This document shows positions 1-12,800 of a stretch of DNA of 64,000 nt, piece after piece. Each line of letters opens with the position of its first letter. Within the stretch, counting starts at the first letter, position 1. The stretch is from NCBI GenBank assembly GCA_963662155.1, contig OY759263.1, forward strand, positions 4,911,390-4,975,389, read 5' to 3'. Source of the stretch: Lamellibrachia columna (taxonomy: Eukaryota > Annelida > Polychaeta > Sabellida > Siboglinidae). Made by a program: the position numbers and the translations under genes. The notes under the pieces were generated by a model. The model was not told the origin of the DNA and did no database searches. It worked only from the letters and a program-made list of their open reading frames with translations.

Positions 1-23
1 TATTAATATAATATAATATATTA

Positions 24-94
<71 letters not shown>

Positions 95-787
95 CAATAG
101 ATATGCATATAAAATGTTAAATATGTAAATATTTCACTATTAATGCATGTATAAATTTACAATATTCATTAACTGTATCAGTGAAAACACTTATCAATTA
201 GTTTATAAAAAAGAATATTACGATCATTAAGCATTTGCTTATAGACAGTGTGTGATATTGTACACTGGCAATAGTTTTACATAAACTGAATTTTGGAACT
301 TGATGAGAAAAAATATGTAAAAGCTTTATGAGAGTACACAGTACAATTGTTTTTATTGTAAACTCATATTAAATAGTATAAACTATATCTATGCTCACAT
401 CTTGATTGCCCAGATGTGTTTTAATGAACCACAATTTAAAAATATAACTTCACTGTTGACTGTTTACAAGTGTTCTTGCGTTCAGCAAAGAAGCATAATA
501 GCTGGACCAGAGTGGACGATTATTATCTATTACATAGACAGTACCCAGAGGAACTGTGTGGGGGGTAGCTACAATCATTAAAAAGTTCAAACAATTATCA
601 AAAGATATATATATTTCCATAGTACAAGCCCTGCCTGTTCTGTCTGTTGGACTGCTCCCGTTCAACATGCAATATGTAAATGTGCAATTCGACTAGAATC
701 ATTAAAATAAAAAAATGCATACTTCATTAATAGTTTATACAATATAATGTGATTTTACAATAAAACAATCAGGCTATGTACATTGTA
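1..787. other. MOCOS 3' flank / probable 3' UTR, with (TA)n at 32-88
   Basis: AT-rich sequence downstream of the MOCOS stop. A pure (TA)n run fills roughly 32-88. No coding exon was recognised. The part nearest 787 is presumably 3' UTR on the minus strand, but its end cannot be placed. Confidence 0.5.
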
Positions 788-877
788 TTAAGATTCAATT
801 GTAATGATGTCGCCAACAGATATATGGTTTCCAACTTCATAACTGTCTGTTTGATGAAGAAGAATCCCAAACTCCAG
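788..877 (-). CDS. MOCOS: MOCOS exon 16 (terminal coding exon)
   Basis: 29 codons and TAA at 790-788, acceptor TTTAG|CTGGAG. It encodes LEFGILLHQ, then a loop and VGDIITIES. It matches the NFGMYL ... LSVGSQVLPV end of vertebrate MOCOS. The 3' UTR must lie below 788; no AATAAA on the minus strand was seen within about 400 bases, so the UTR may be longer or use a variant signal. Confidence 0.9.
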   Translation of the reverse strand: MEFGILLHQTDSYEVGNHISVGDIITIES

Positions 878-3800
878 CTAAAAAAACAAAACCACAAAAG
901 TTAATATCATCGTGTAAACAATAAAATACAACAACAAAACAAGAAATTTGCAAACCTCTCACCATCATAATTAATCAGTCACTAGCAACTGGCATTTTTC
1001 CTGACCCCCTAAAAATTGCAAAAGTAATACCACTTTATACAAAAGGCGACAGGACATTACTGGATAACTATCGTCCATATTACCATCAATCTCTAAAATC
1101 TTTGAAAGAGTAATGTTAAGTCAAATTCACATGTACTTCTCATCTCATAATTTATACTACAATGGACAATATGGTTTTAGAGAAAAACACTCCACTCAAT
1201 TAGTTGTACTTGAACTCATCGACAAAATATCTCAGGAACTTGATCAAGGTATCACTCCAATAAATGTATACCTTGATTTGTCAAAAGCGTTTGACACCCT
1301 TGACCATAATATTCTTTTATCTAAATTACAGTTTTATGGGTTTACAAATTTGGCACTAGAATTTTACAAAAGCTACTTATCAAACAGGAAACAGTTTGTT
1401 CAGATGAATAATGCTAAATCTTTCAAAGCAGATATAACAATGGGTGTACCCCAAGGCTCAATATTAGGTCCTTTATCATCCACTCTAGTAATTCATTTAA
1501 GTTCATAATGTTTGCAGATGACACTACATTATTTACTACACTAAATTCTAATGAACACTATGATATTTACAATGAAAGACTAAACAATGAATTAGAAAAA
1601 ATAAGTATTTGGCTCAAAGTGAACAAACTTTCACTAAATGTAAAGAAAACAAAAGCCATGATATTTCATATGCCACAAAAAAGGTTCAGCTTCCTCTCCT
1701 TTGAATAGTTGAATTAAATATTGAATAGGCAAATAATTAAAATTTTCTCGGTATCACTATTAACAAACACCTAAATTGGGCTAATCATATAGCTGCATTG
1801 GCCACCAAAATATCAAAAACCATAGGAGTGTTAAATAGTCTCAAACACATCCTATCAATCAACATCCTGAGAACAATCTATAACTCCCTAATCGTATGCC
1901 ACCTCAGTTATGGAGTGTTGGTCTGGGGACTAAATAATAAAATTATCAAATTACAGAAAAGGGCAGTTAGAATTATAACTTCTAGTAATTACCTGGCAAT
2001 TACAAATTTTAAAGAAACTTTACCTCTTAAAGCTTGATGACATATATAGAATTCAACTACTCAAATTTATTTACAAATTGATCAACAAGCAGCTGCCTGA
2101 TTATTTCAATCAAAACCTACTCTTATACAATACCCAGCGCCATCAATATGCCACTAGGGCAGGCACAGATGTATTTATACAATACCCAGCGCCATCAACA
2201 TGCCACTAGGGCAGGCACAGATGTATTTATACAATACCCAGCGCCATCAACATGCCACTAGGGCAGGCACAGATGCATTTATACAATACCCAGCGCCATC
2301 AACATGCCACTAGGGCAGGCACAGATGTATTTATACAATACCCAGCGCCATCAACATGCCACTAGGGCAGGCACAGTATTTATCCCTAGAGTAAATCCAA
2401 ATTCTCCAAAAGAAACATCAGGTTCAGCATAGCAAATATATTTAATAATTCTCCCGTTATCATTATTAATAAAATATTCACCCACAGTATCCATGGAATC
2501 TCCACCTATATTATAAGATACATTACTGAAAGGTATCAAAATGCTTGTACTATTATTAACTGTTATATATGTGGAAGATTAACTTAAATCCCTATGTATA
2601 CGTCGCCTTGTAGTTACTAGCTAATTATGTCTTGGCAGATTTAATGGTCTTTAAAATAAATTTATTGTAATATCTATTGATGCAGTTAGTTTTATTTATT
2701 TTGTGTGCATATGTGCACATGTATATGTCAGCTACTGTATGAACTTTTTATTATAATCTTTACTATGGCATGTTCATGTATTATTAGCTAAATTACTCTG
2801 TAAATTTATTATTATTATTATACTACAATTATTATTCAAGGTGGCTCTCGTAGTAGCGGCATTTAAATGCCTTAACGCGAGTCTCCTGACCTATTGTATA
2901 TACTAAATTATAATATGTACTTGTAATCATTGGTCTAATATATTTCATTTCATTCATTCATTCAAAAAAAAAAAAAAAGAATTAAAAAATCAAGTGCCTG
3001 TTTACAACGTTGGATATTAACCCCTACAAAATATAACCAACACCGAAACTTCCAGTTACAAAGATAAAACCATTATTTAATTATCAACTGGGTGATAAAA
3101 AATAAAAAATATTTTTGTCCATGACTGTTGTCAAGACAAAATAATGCACACAGAAACTTATGTAGCCTGGAAAATAATTATCAGAACTGAATTTTAAAGG
3201 GCTGTGAATCTTTTATTATTATACAAAAGAATTCTTCCAAGAACTAGGAAGAAATTGTACCAATAGTAGCTCCACAATGTAGTAGCTCCACCTACTCGCT
3301 AGCCTTTACAATGTAGTAGCTCCACCTACTCGCTAGCCTTTACAATGTAGTAGCTCCACCTAGTTGCTAGCCTTTACAATGTAGTAGCTCCACCTACTTG
3401 CTAGCCTTTACAATGTAGTAGCTCCACCTACTCGCTAGCCTTTACAATGTAGTAGCTCCACCTACTCGCTAGCCTTTACAATGTAGTAGCTCCACCTACT
3501 TGCTAGCCTTTACAATGTAGTAGCTCCACCTACTTGCTAGCCTTTACAATGTAGTAGCTCCACCTACTTGCTAGCCTTTACAATGTAGTAGCTCCACCTA
3601 CTCGCTAGCCTTTACAATGTAGTAGCTCCACCTACTCGCTAGCCTTTACAATGCAATACATTTTATTTCCACAACATTATAATACATACGTGAGTTAAAT
3701 TGTAATCACAATTTATTATGCACACTATTTGGCAGGGATACAGAATGGTACAGTATCAAGCTTGCATTTTTATGTAATAAATATTTTGCTCTGTGCATAA

Positions 3801-6800
3801 TTGCAATACTTTTAGACAACTCAGATACTATAATGCTGACATGATCTTTCCAGTTAAGCTTATATTATCTATTAACACACCGAGAAATTTACTTACATAT
3901 ACCATTTCATTATCAATGTCATTGATATTTACATTAATGTTGGTTGTTTTCTTATAGTTACTAAACAACATGAAATTAGTTTTTGACACATTAAGCGATA
4001 ATTTATTAACTGCAAACCATGTACTTAATTTACCCAGTTCTTTGCTTACATCTTTACTGAGTTAAACTGGGTCATTTCCTGAACAAAAAATATTAGTGCC
4101 ATCTGCAAAAAGTATAAATATTAACACTGATGATGTTTTACAGATATCATTTATAAACAACTTAGGACCTAATATTGATCCACATTGTACATTTAATAAA
4201 TCTGAATCATGATCTTGAATGCTGACATACTGTCTGTTTTGAAGATAACCAGTAGGCCAGTCACTGGTAACACCTCTAATTCCATAATGTCTCAATAAGT
4301 CATGATCAATAGTGTTGAATGCCTTTTTTAGGTCAATAAATACACCTACTGTAAATGTTTTTGCATCTAATGCTGATGTAATTTCCTCTGTTAGTTATAA
4401 TGCCAATGATGTAGACATGTCTAACCTAAAACTGTACTGACTGTTATTCAGAATTTCATGTTTTTCAATAAATGCGTCCAGTCTGGTATTAAATAGTTTC
4501 TGTAATGTTTTTGAAAACTGCAGTAAAAGTGATATTGGTCGATAGTTACTAAACAATTTTTTTTTTCATTTGCTTAAAATATAGGAATTATTTTAGGGAT
4601 TTTCATTTTATTTGGAAATACCCCATTTTCAAAGGCGCTATTACATATATAAGTAAGTGGTTTCACAATGTGATATATAATACCTTCAATGATGGTCATA
4701 TCAATATTGTCATATCCTGCAGATTTTTTATTTTTACAATTCCTCACCACATTATCTCACTTTCATCCACGACAACTAAGAATATTGATTTAGGATTACT
4801 TTCACTTAAATAGTCTAATACATTTACTTTGACACCAGGCGGCTTAATGTCATTTACTAGATTTGTGCCTACATATACAAAATAATCATTAAAGCCATTT
4901 ACAATGTCTTTTTTGGTAAAAGTTTCACCATTGCACTTAAACTTAAACGCTGAATGTTGTTGTTCTCTCCTAATAATAGTATTTAATATTTTCCATGTAC
5001 CTTTTATGTTATTTTTTCTTGCTCTAATAATTTGTTATAGTAACTTTTTTCACCCTGCCTTAATATTAATGTTAAATTCAGTCAGCCAGTGGGTCTACCA
5101 AGTGGATAACCTTAAAACTCACAGCCAGCTAGTGGCACATAAACCAGACAGATTTGTATGAATTGACCTGATATATTAAAGCCAGACAGGAAAGTCTATG
5201 TCCACTTATAGGGCACTCACTTTCCTTTCTCCGAATGTGCTCAGGCCACGCAATGGTTCCTTACTGCGGTGACCAGTGGATTGGTCCACACAGATCACCT
5301 GACACCTGAGACAGGGACCTTCGCTCTACAAGCAGCAAAGATACGTACTCAGACCTTCATTAATGAAACATGTTAATCCACAATGAATCGTCACCAGTCG
5401 TAGACAAAACATTCGCACTGTAGTTGCACTAGTCAGTTTTATGTTTACTCACTTTATTCCGATATCTTCATTGGACACAGGGGTATTGGGAATGATTTTG
5501 TCAAATAAATATTCTTCCATTGATTATATTATTACAGTGAGCAACTGTTTTTGCAAATCACACATTATTTGTGATTTCCTCTAATAACTTCCAGTGTTTT
5601 TTCTGTGCAGTGGCCCCGCTGCATTTGGATTTGTTTAGATATATTATCTAGTATATTTGATATCGTAACTGTCTATTGAAAGTGGACATTTTGGTAAATG
5701 GAAAGACTTCTGGTTGAAATTAGATTGTGGATGTTATCAAAATACGTGAGCACCCCCTAAACAAATCTGGCTGTGACAGTGAAACATAAATAATGCGACG
5801 CAGGACATGTAGAGCATGTTACAGCTAGGACCAGGGTTTGAGTCCACCTGCTGGTGTTTTGAAACTTGGGGGGTATTTTGTTCACCCCATGCCTGTGTCT
5901 TCTTCTGGTAGAGACACTGAGAGTTGCTGGTCCCTTCTACCTGGTGTCTATGCCAGAGGTAGTAAAAGATCCCACACAGGGGGTAAATGTGTATCCTGGC
6001 AAGGGCTCAAAGAGTGATGGTCTCTATCTCTAATCCACTGTTTCTTGCTACCGCGGCCACAGCTGTTTCCCAATCGAGCACGTGAGAGGCACCGAGCAGG
6101 CAGTATGTACGGGAGCAATGTTGTAGCTGACTGCCTACAGGGGTCTACAGCAGTATGTGGATCAAAATGCTACGCCTATCAAGTGATGAACGCAACATCA
6201 CTCTTGGCATGTAGACTGGCATATCATGAGGTGGCTCTTCAAGCAATTTCAAACTTAGCTGGTACACCAGCAGTAACCACATATCAGCAAGAGCAACTCA
6301 TTTTCATCAGTCATCTGCGGGACAGACAGCTGCTGTAACACCAGTAACAATCAGTAACACCAGTAACAATCAGTAACAACCAGTAACAACCGGTAACAAC
6401 CAGTAACAATCAGTAACAATCAGTAACACCAGTAAAATCAGTAAATCAACGGTAAAAGATGCTTTGCCTATTTTTCCACCAGTGGATGGTGTGTAGACAC
6501 TTACAGTGAAGCAATGATGTCCAATGCACAGCCTTGTCCAACCTCTCTCCTGCAGAGCACTGAAGCCATCAACTACAAAGTTGGCACGGAACCGACTCAC
6601 CAAATCACCCTTATCTGCAACACACAGATATACAGTTTTGGGAATTATGTAATTATATTGCAAACTTGAGCTACACGTTTTCTCATTACAAGCCAAACAT
6701 ATCAGAACTATTTATTGTTTCTGCCCATCTTTTTTCTTCCACAAGGCACGATGAAAATAACGAATGTTCAATACGTAAGCACAGTTCTGTTTAGGATATG

Positions 6801-9800
6801 TTTACATACTCAGCATCCAAATAAACTTACCACTTTTATTTTAAGCATATTTCTGTGATAGCAATATGTGGGTGGTTTTTTGGCACAAATTTGATGGTGT
6901 AGATTCCGTGGCAACCCTGTAATCAGTCGTGTGTGACTATGACATGCTCCAGTTGGTCTGCTGATAGCCAGGTGTTAATAACTTCATTTTGGTGACGGTT
7001 GATTAATCAAAGACTGTGTGGTGATTTTAAGGAGTGGTATGTGTAGCATTGATAAAGCCAATAAAAATGTTAAGGAGTGGTATGTGTAGCATTGATAAAG
7101 CCAATACAAATTTTAAGGAGTGGTATGTGTAGCATTGATAAAGCCAATACAAATTTTAAGGAGTGGTATGTGTAGCATTGATAAAGCCAATGCAAATTTT
7201 AAGGAGTGGTATGTGTTACAATCAGTAACACCAGTAACAATCAGTAACAATCAGTAACAACCATTAACAATCAGTAACAACCGGTAACAACCGGTAACAA
7301 CCGGTAACAACCAGTAACAATCAGTAACACCAGTAAAATCAGTAAATCAACGGTAAAAGATGCTTTGCCTATTTTTCCACCAGTGGTGGCCACACACGTT
7401 ATTGAAGTATGGTCACAGCATATTGAAGTATGACTTTGCAAAACTGCCTTGGTGTCATGTGCAGTAGTCACTGTCCTTACTACTGATCTAATGTCTGATT
7501 TCTGTAAATAAAATGTTAGTATTTCCATATCAATACAATTGTTTTATTATTCTGTAACACAACACTGTTTTCTAATGTTATAATAGAGGCAAGATTTTTT
7601 GACACTGGGCATACATGCAAATGAAAGGCTGATTAAGCTGTTGTAAATTGAAATACAGACTACGGGTCCACTTCATGAAGGTGCTTACTTACATCGCTAT
7701 GTATCCTGTAATAAAAAGTGATGGTTATTAATCATCACTACAACCTATGCCATATTAGTGTGATTTTATCCACTGTGTGGCACCACTATTTTGGTTACAG
7801 CTATTATAACATTACAGTATATTATTTCATGACCTGTGACAGAGATATATGATTGCTTTACCTCCAAGTTAAACTGTCGAGTCCTTCACAGCATAGCTAA
7901 GGTGATTCTAGATACCCCAGTTGTCAAATTCTGCCGACAGCCCTCCCTCTGCATGATACAAAGACTTAGTAACTGAGACAAGAGACTCACTGAATGTATG
8001 CTGAGTAGAGTTGATATGTTGTGCGAGGGACCCGACACTCGCCTCACTGATGAGCAGAAACTGGGCCTGGTTGGCCAGAGACAGACACTGAGTGTCACCT
8101 GCAACAAAACATAAGAATCTACTGTCATCCAACCAGAGAGGGTTAGATCATTGTTTCACCTCTGGGCCCTTGCCATATGAAAAGTGAATGATTTTGAGAC
8201 GGTACATCCTTTCAACGATTCACCTTGAAAAAAAGATAATGTTTACAAATCAACTGTAGTTAGATGCAGGTTGTGAGTCCATTTAGTGTTGCAGAAAACC
8301 AACCTGTGCTTGTCTTCTTGCTGGTCCGGGTGTGCAATGTTGACTGTCTGACGAGACGCAGGCCAGACTGCTGGAGAGCTTCACTAAGCCACTGTGATAC
8401 TTCACTTCCGTACTCACACCCTCGCACCCTGCACACAATCTCTTCTTATGTCTATGTTACAATTCATAAAATATATGTAACTTTGTTACGGCGAAGTTTG
8501 TAAATAATCTGTATGATGAATCAGCTAAAAAGAAATCAAATTTTGAATATATCTGAATTTTTGAGATGGTGATTCATGTGATTATTATCTTTAGATAAAC
8601 ACAGTTTTCCACCACGCTACCTAGGTTTAATGAAATGTAGCACTAAAGATATAATATAATTATAAAGGGACAACTAAAATACAAATATTACCTGTCACCA
8701 CAAACTCTGCTGTTGCAGGTTGTTACTTCAGTGCTGCCCTCTTGTGGCTCAGCCAGAGGTATTTCTATGTTGTCTAATCCTGAAGGCAGACTTTATTAGT
8801 CAAAGTTCTATAATCCTGTCAGTTCTAAAGGACACTTAATTCTATTGTTTCCTTTTCCTTTCCATTGGCTCTATGAGACCATGACAGATTCCACATATGC
8901 TGCTTTGTGGGAATTCTTACTTTACTTTTCTTACTTTACTTTCACTGCCGGTTTCATCCTCGCTACTGACTCTATGGTCAATGTTGAAATAATAATTAAA
9001 AACGCTGCCAAACTCAAACACAATTTTGAATTCCAAACTCTCCTTAGCAACAAATGAATCTCTGAAAGACATAGGCAAAGTGGGGTGAACGAAATTGCCC
9101 ATGTTTTAAAATGGCAGCAGGTGGACTTGACCTCCAGTTCTCTTGATTGACGGCACAGTGCTACGACAGTGCTGCAGCCCAGCGCACTACCACAGAGCTG
9201 CAGCCCAGCATGCTACCACAGAGCTGCAGCCCAGCACGCTACCACAGAGCTGCAGCCCAGTGCGCTACCACAGAGCTGCAGCCCAGCACGCTACCACAGA
9301 GCTGCAGCCCAGCGCGCTACCACAGAGCTGCAGCCCAGCGCGCTACCACAGAGCTGCAGCCCAGCACGCTACCACAGAGTTGCAGCCCAGCACGCTACCA
9401 CAGAGCTGCAGCCCAGCACGCTACCACAGAGCTGCAGCCCAGCACGCTACCACAGAGCTAGCCCAGCACATTACCACAGAGCTAGCCCAGCACTTTACCA
9501 CAGAGCTAGCCCAGCACGCTACCACAGAGCTGCAGCCCAGCACGCTACCACAGAGCTAGCCCAGCACATTACCACAGAGCTAGCCCAGCACTTTACCACA
9601 GAGCTAGCCCAGCGAGCTACCACAGAGCTAGCCTAGCACATTACCACAGAGCTAGCCCAGCATGCTACCACAGAGCTAGCCCAGCCAGCTACCACAGAGC
9701 TGCAGCCCAGCATGCTACCACAGAGCTGCAGCCCAGCACGCTACCACAGAGTTGCAGCCGAGCACGCTATCACAGAGTTGCAGCCGACCACGCTACCACA

Positions 9801-12800
9801 GAGCTAGCCCAGCACGCTACCACAGAGCTAGCCCAGCACATTACCACAGAGCTAGCCCAGCATGCTACCACAGAGCTAGCACAGCCAGCTACCACAGAGC
9901 TGCAGCCCAGCATGCTACCACAGAGCTGCAGCCCAGCACGCTACCACAGAGTTGCAGCCGAGCACGCTATCACAGAGCTAGCCCAGCATGCTCCCAACAT
10001 GCTACCACAGAGCTAGCCCAGCACGCTACCACAAAGCTAGCCCAGCACATTACCACAGAGCTAGCCCAGCATGCTACCACAGAGCTAGCCCAGCATGCTA
10101 CCACAGAGCTGCAGCCCAGCATGCTACCACAGAGCTGCAGCCCAGCATACTACCACAGAGTTGCAGACCAGCACGCTACCACAGAGCTAGCCCAGCATGC
10201 TACCACAGAGCTGCAGCCCAGCATGCTACCACAGAGCTGCAGCCCAGCATACTACCACAGAGCTGCAGCCCAGCACGCTACCACAGAGCTAGCCCAGCAT
10301 GCTACCACAGAGCTTGCCCAGCACAGTACCACAGAGCTAGCCCAGTACGCTACCACAGAGCTAGCCCAGCATGCTACCACAGAGCTAGCCCAGCACGCTA
10401 CCACAGAGCTAGCCCAGCACGCTACCACAGAGCTAGCCCAGCACGCTACCACAGAGCTAGCCCAGCACGCTACCACAGAGCTAGCCCAGCACGCTACCAC
10501 AGAGCTAGCCCAGCACGCTACCACAGACTGTGTGACGAGAGGACTGTGTGACGAGAGGACTGTGTGACGAGAGGACTGTGTGACGAGAGATTTGGCTTGA
10601 GTGGGAGGGGAGTGGAGAATGAGAGGGTGGGATGGGGGAGTGGAGAATGAGAGGGTGGTATGAGGGAGTGGAGAATGAGAGGGTGGGATGAGGGAGTGGA
10701 GAATGAGAGGGTGGGATGAGGGAGTGGAGAATGAGAGGGTGGAATGAGGGAGTGTAGAATGAGAGGGTGGAATGAGGGAGTGGAGAATGAGAGGGTGGGA
10801 TGAGGGAGTGGAGAATGAGAGCAAGGGATGGGGGAGTGGAGATGGGTGGTGGAGACGGCAGTGAAGGAAGAAGAAAAATCAATGACCAGTATCAATGACA
10901 GCCTCATCTGGGATTCAGGGTTAAAGAGGAGAGTAACAGTAGCAACAGAAGGGCCTCAGTATATTGTGGCTGTGCACAGCACTGGAGAAACACAATTGTA
11001 TCACTTACTGGAATAGTTCTTCCAGAGACGCCATTGGGAAAATGCAAGTAAATAGTGCTGCCCCTGAAAGTTTGCAAAAACAACATAACACTGCCGCATA
11101 CCTGGGAATGACAGAACCATGATGCTTCTCTCACAGTCCACCAGGGGCTGCAGCAAACACATACGTGGCTCCCTCTTCTGACTGACACAGACACCTGATT
11201 GGTTGACAATCATCCACTGCCTGTCATACAGAAGACCCTGTGGTTCCAGGGGCCACTCTGTCACCTAATGTGCAAGATTTGACAACTAAGATTAGCACAT
11301 TACTGCAGCCATAATCAGTGCTGTCATGAAGTATCATTAATTTAAAAAACGAGTGAATAAAGTGAAATAAATAAACATATTATAGAGATGTTAATAAATA
11401 ATGTCATTAAATATTTTAAAATGATCAACATTTTCTTCAAAATTAACTTACTCGTGATAATTACAAATATTACAGTAGGCATATATTGTAGCTTGATAGG
11501 GCCAGTAGAAACAACATGAGTCTTTCAAAATGAAATAATATGTAACTCATTATAATCATATCCAGTTATATCCAAGTCACATGTTGAAGTGGGTAGACCT
11601 GCCACATTGTTTTGGTTAGAATATGTATTTTTGACTTGAAATTCTGTACAGATCTGTATAATTTTTTATTTCAGCATTCTAATTCCGATATCAGGCTATG
11701 GAATGTACCTACATCAAACAAAGTCCACTAGGTTTTGTTGACAAACTCTCTAGCAACAATAATAGTTGTGTTTCAACCGTTTAAGTTTTGTCATATTATA
11801 CTGTTTTGATGAACACTAGTAAATAATGTACTTTATCAAAATGTTTCCAGTGGGAAGAAAACCAGTACCGGTATTAAAATTGGATACAGCCGTTTTCCTC
11901 TCCAAATTCTGTATTACATATGGACGATCTGTACAACACGGCAGAGTCGGTCATGTGATTATGCTATTAGTCATGTCATCAAGACTATACAATAGCTATA
12001 CAGGCCTCAAATGCAGCGCATGATTTGATTGGGTACAAGCAGATGCTGGTGAGTGTTCCAGTTGGCTGACCAGTGGTCAACTCTGTCTGCAGTTGGATTG
12101 TGGTCATCTGTTGCACCGACTCCAGCTGGTCAGCTGTCTGGGCAGTGGTCAAGTGTTTGGAAGACTTGAACCCAGTATCGCCTGTGTGGAACAATGCATG
12201 GACAAGAACCAAATAGTAACAACTGGAATGGTGATAAGGAGACAAATAATTTTTTTCATTTAATATTATGTGATAACTATATCAATAACAATCGCATTTT
12301 TGTGGAGGCTGTATATCATAATCTAGCGTATCCTCGGGCACAATGGTCAAAAAGACATAATTTTTTCGACAAGGACTGATTCTCTTAGCTGCCATTTAAC
12401 TGCCACTATCACTGCCACTTTCACTGCTGGTTTCATCCTCCCTACTGATTCTATGGTCAATGTTGAAACAATAATTAAAAACGCTGCCAAACTCAAACAC
12501 AATTTTGAATTCAAAACTCTCCTTAGCAACAAATGAATTTCTGAAAAAAAAACAGATGGAATGAACCTCCTGACTCGCTTAAAAACACAACCATCAGAGA
12601 TGGCTGTATTCATTTAACAAAGTAGTGCAAAAATAGGAAACTTCTAGTTATTTGAAATGAATGAATGATTTTTTTGAAATGTGACATTTTGCTGATTTTG
12701 ACAATATGGTCAGGGCACACACATATAAGTTAATGTGCTTACGTGACATTTCTGTGGGTCTACTGGACAGTGGTAACATCTGTTGGTCAACGAAGCAATC

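Noticed and set aside
5800..5860. tRNA gene suggested by GGTTTGAGTCC
   Set aside because: Only a B-box-like string was seen; no cloverleaf could be drawn by eye, and the surroundings recur elsewhere, so a SINE-like repeat is more likely.
9143..10882. Long open frames (up to 271 codons) rich in Ala/Thr/Gln or Ser/Pro/Leu on both strands
   Set aside because: They coincide exactly with the 26/24-bp and 28-bp minisatellites, are open in several frames at once and lie within a MOCOS intron.
11016..11065. Short candidate MOCOS exon (CAG|GGGCAG ... ATTCCA|GTAAGT) right after exon 10
   Set aside because: Its splice sites look good, but its frame does not fit exon 10's phase and the residues do not match; the true next exon (8779-8692, LDNIEIPL ... 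SRVCGDR) fits in phase and sequence.
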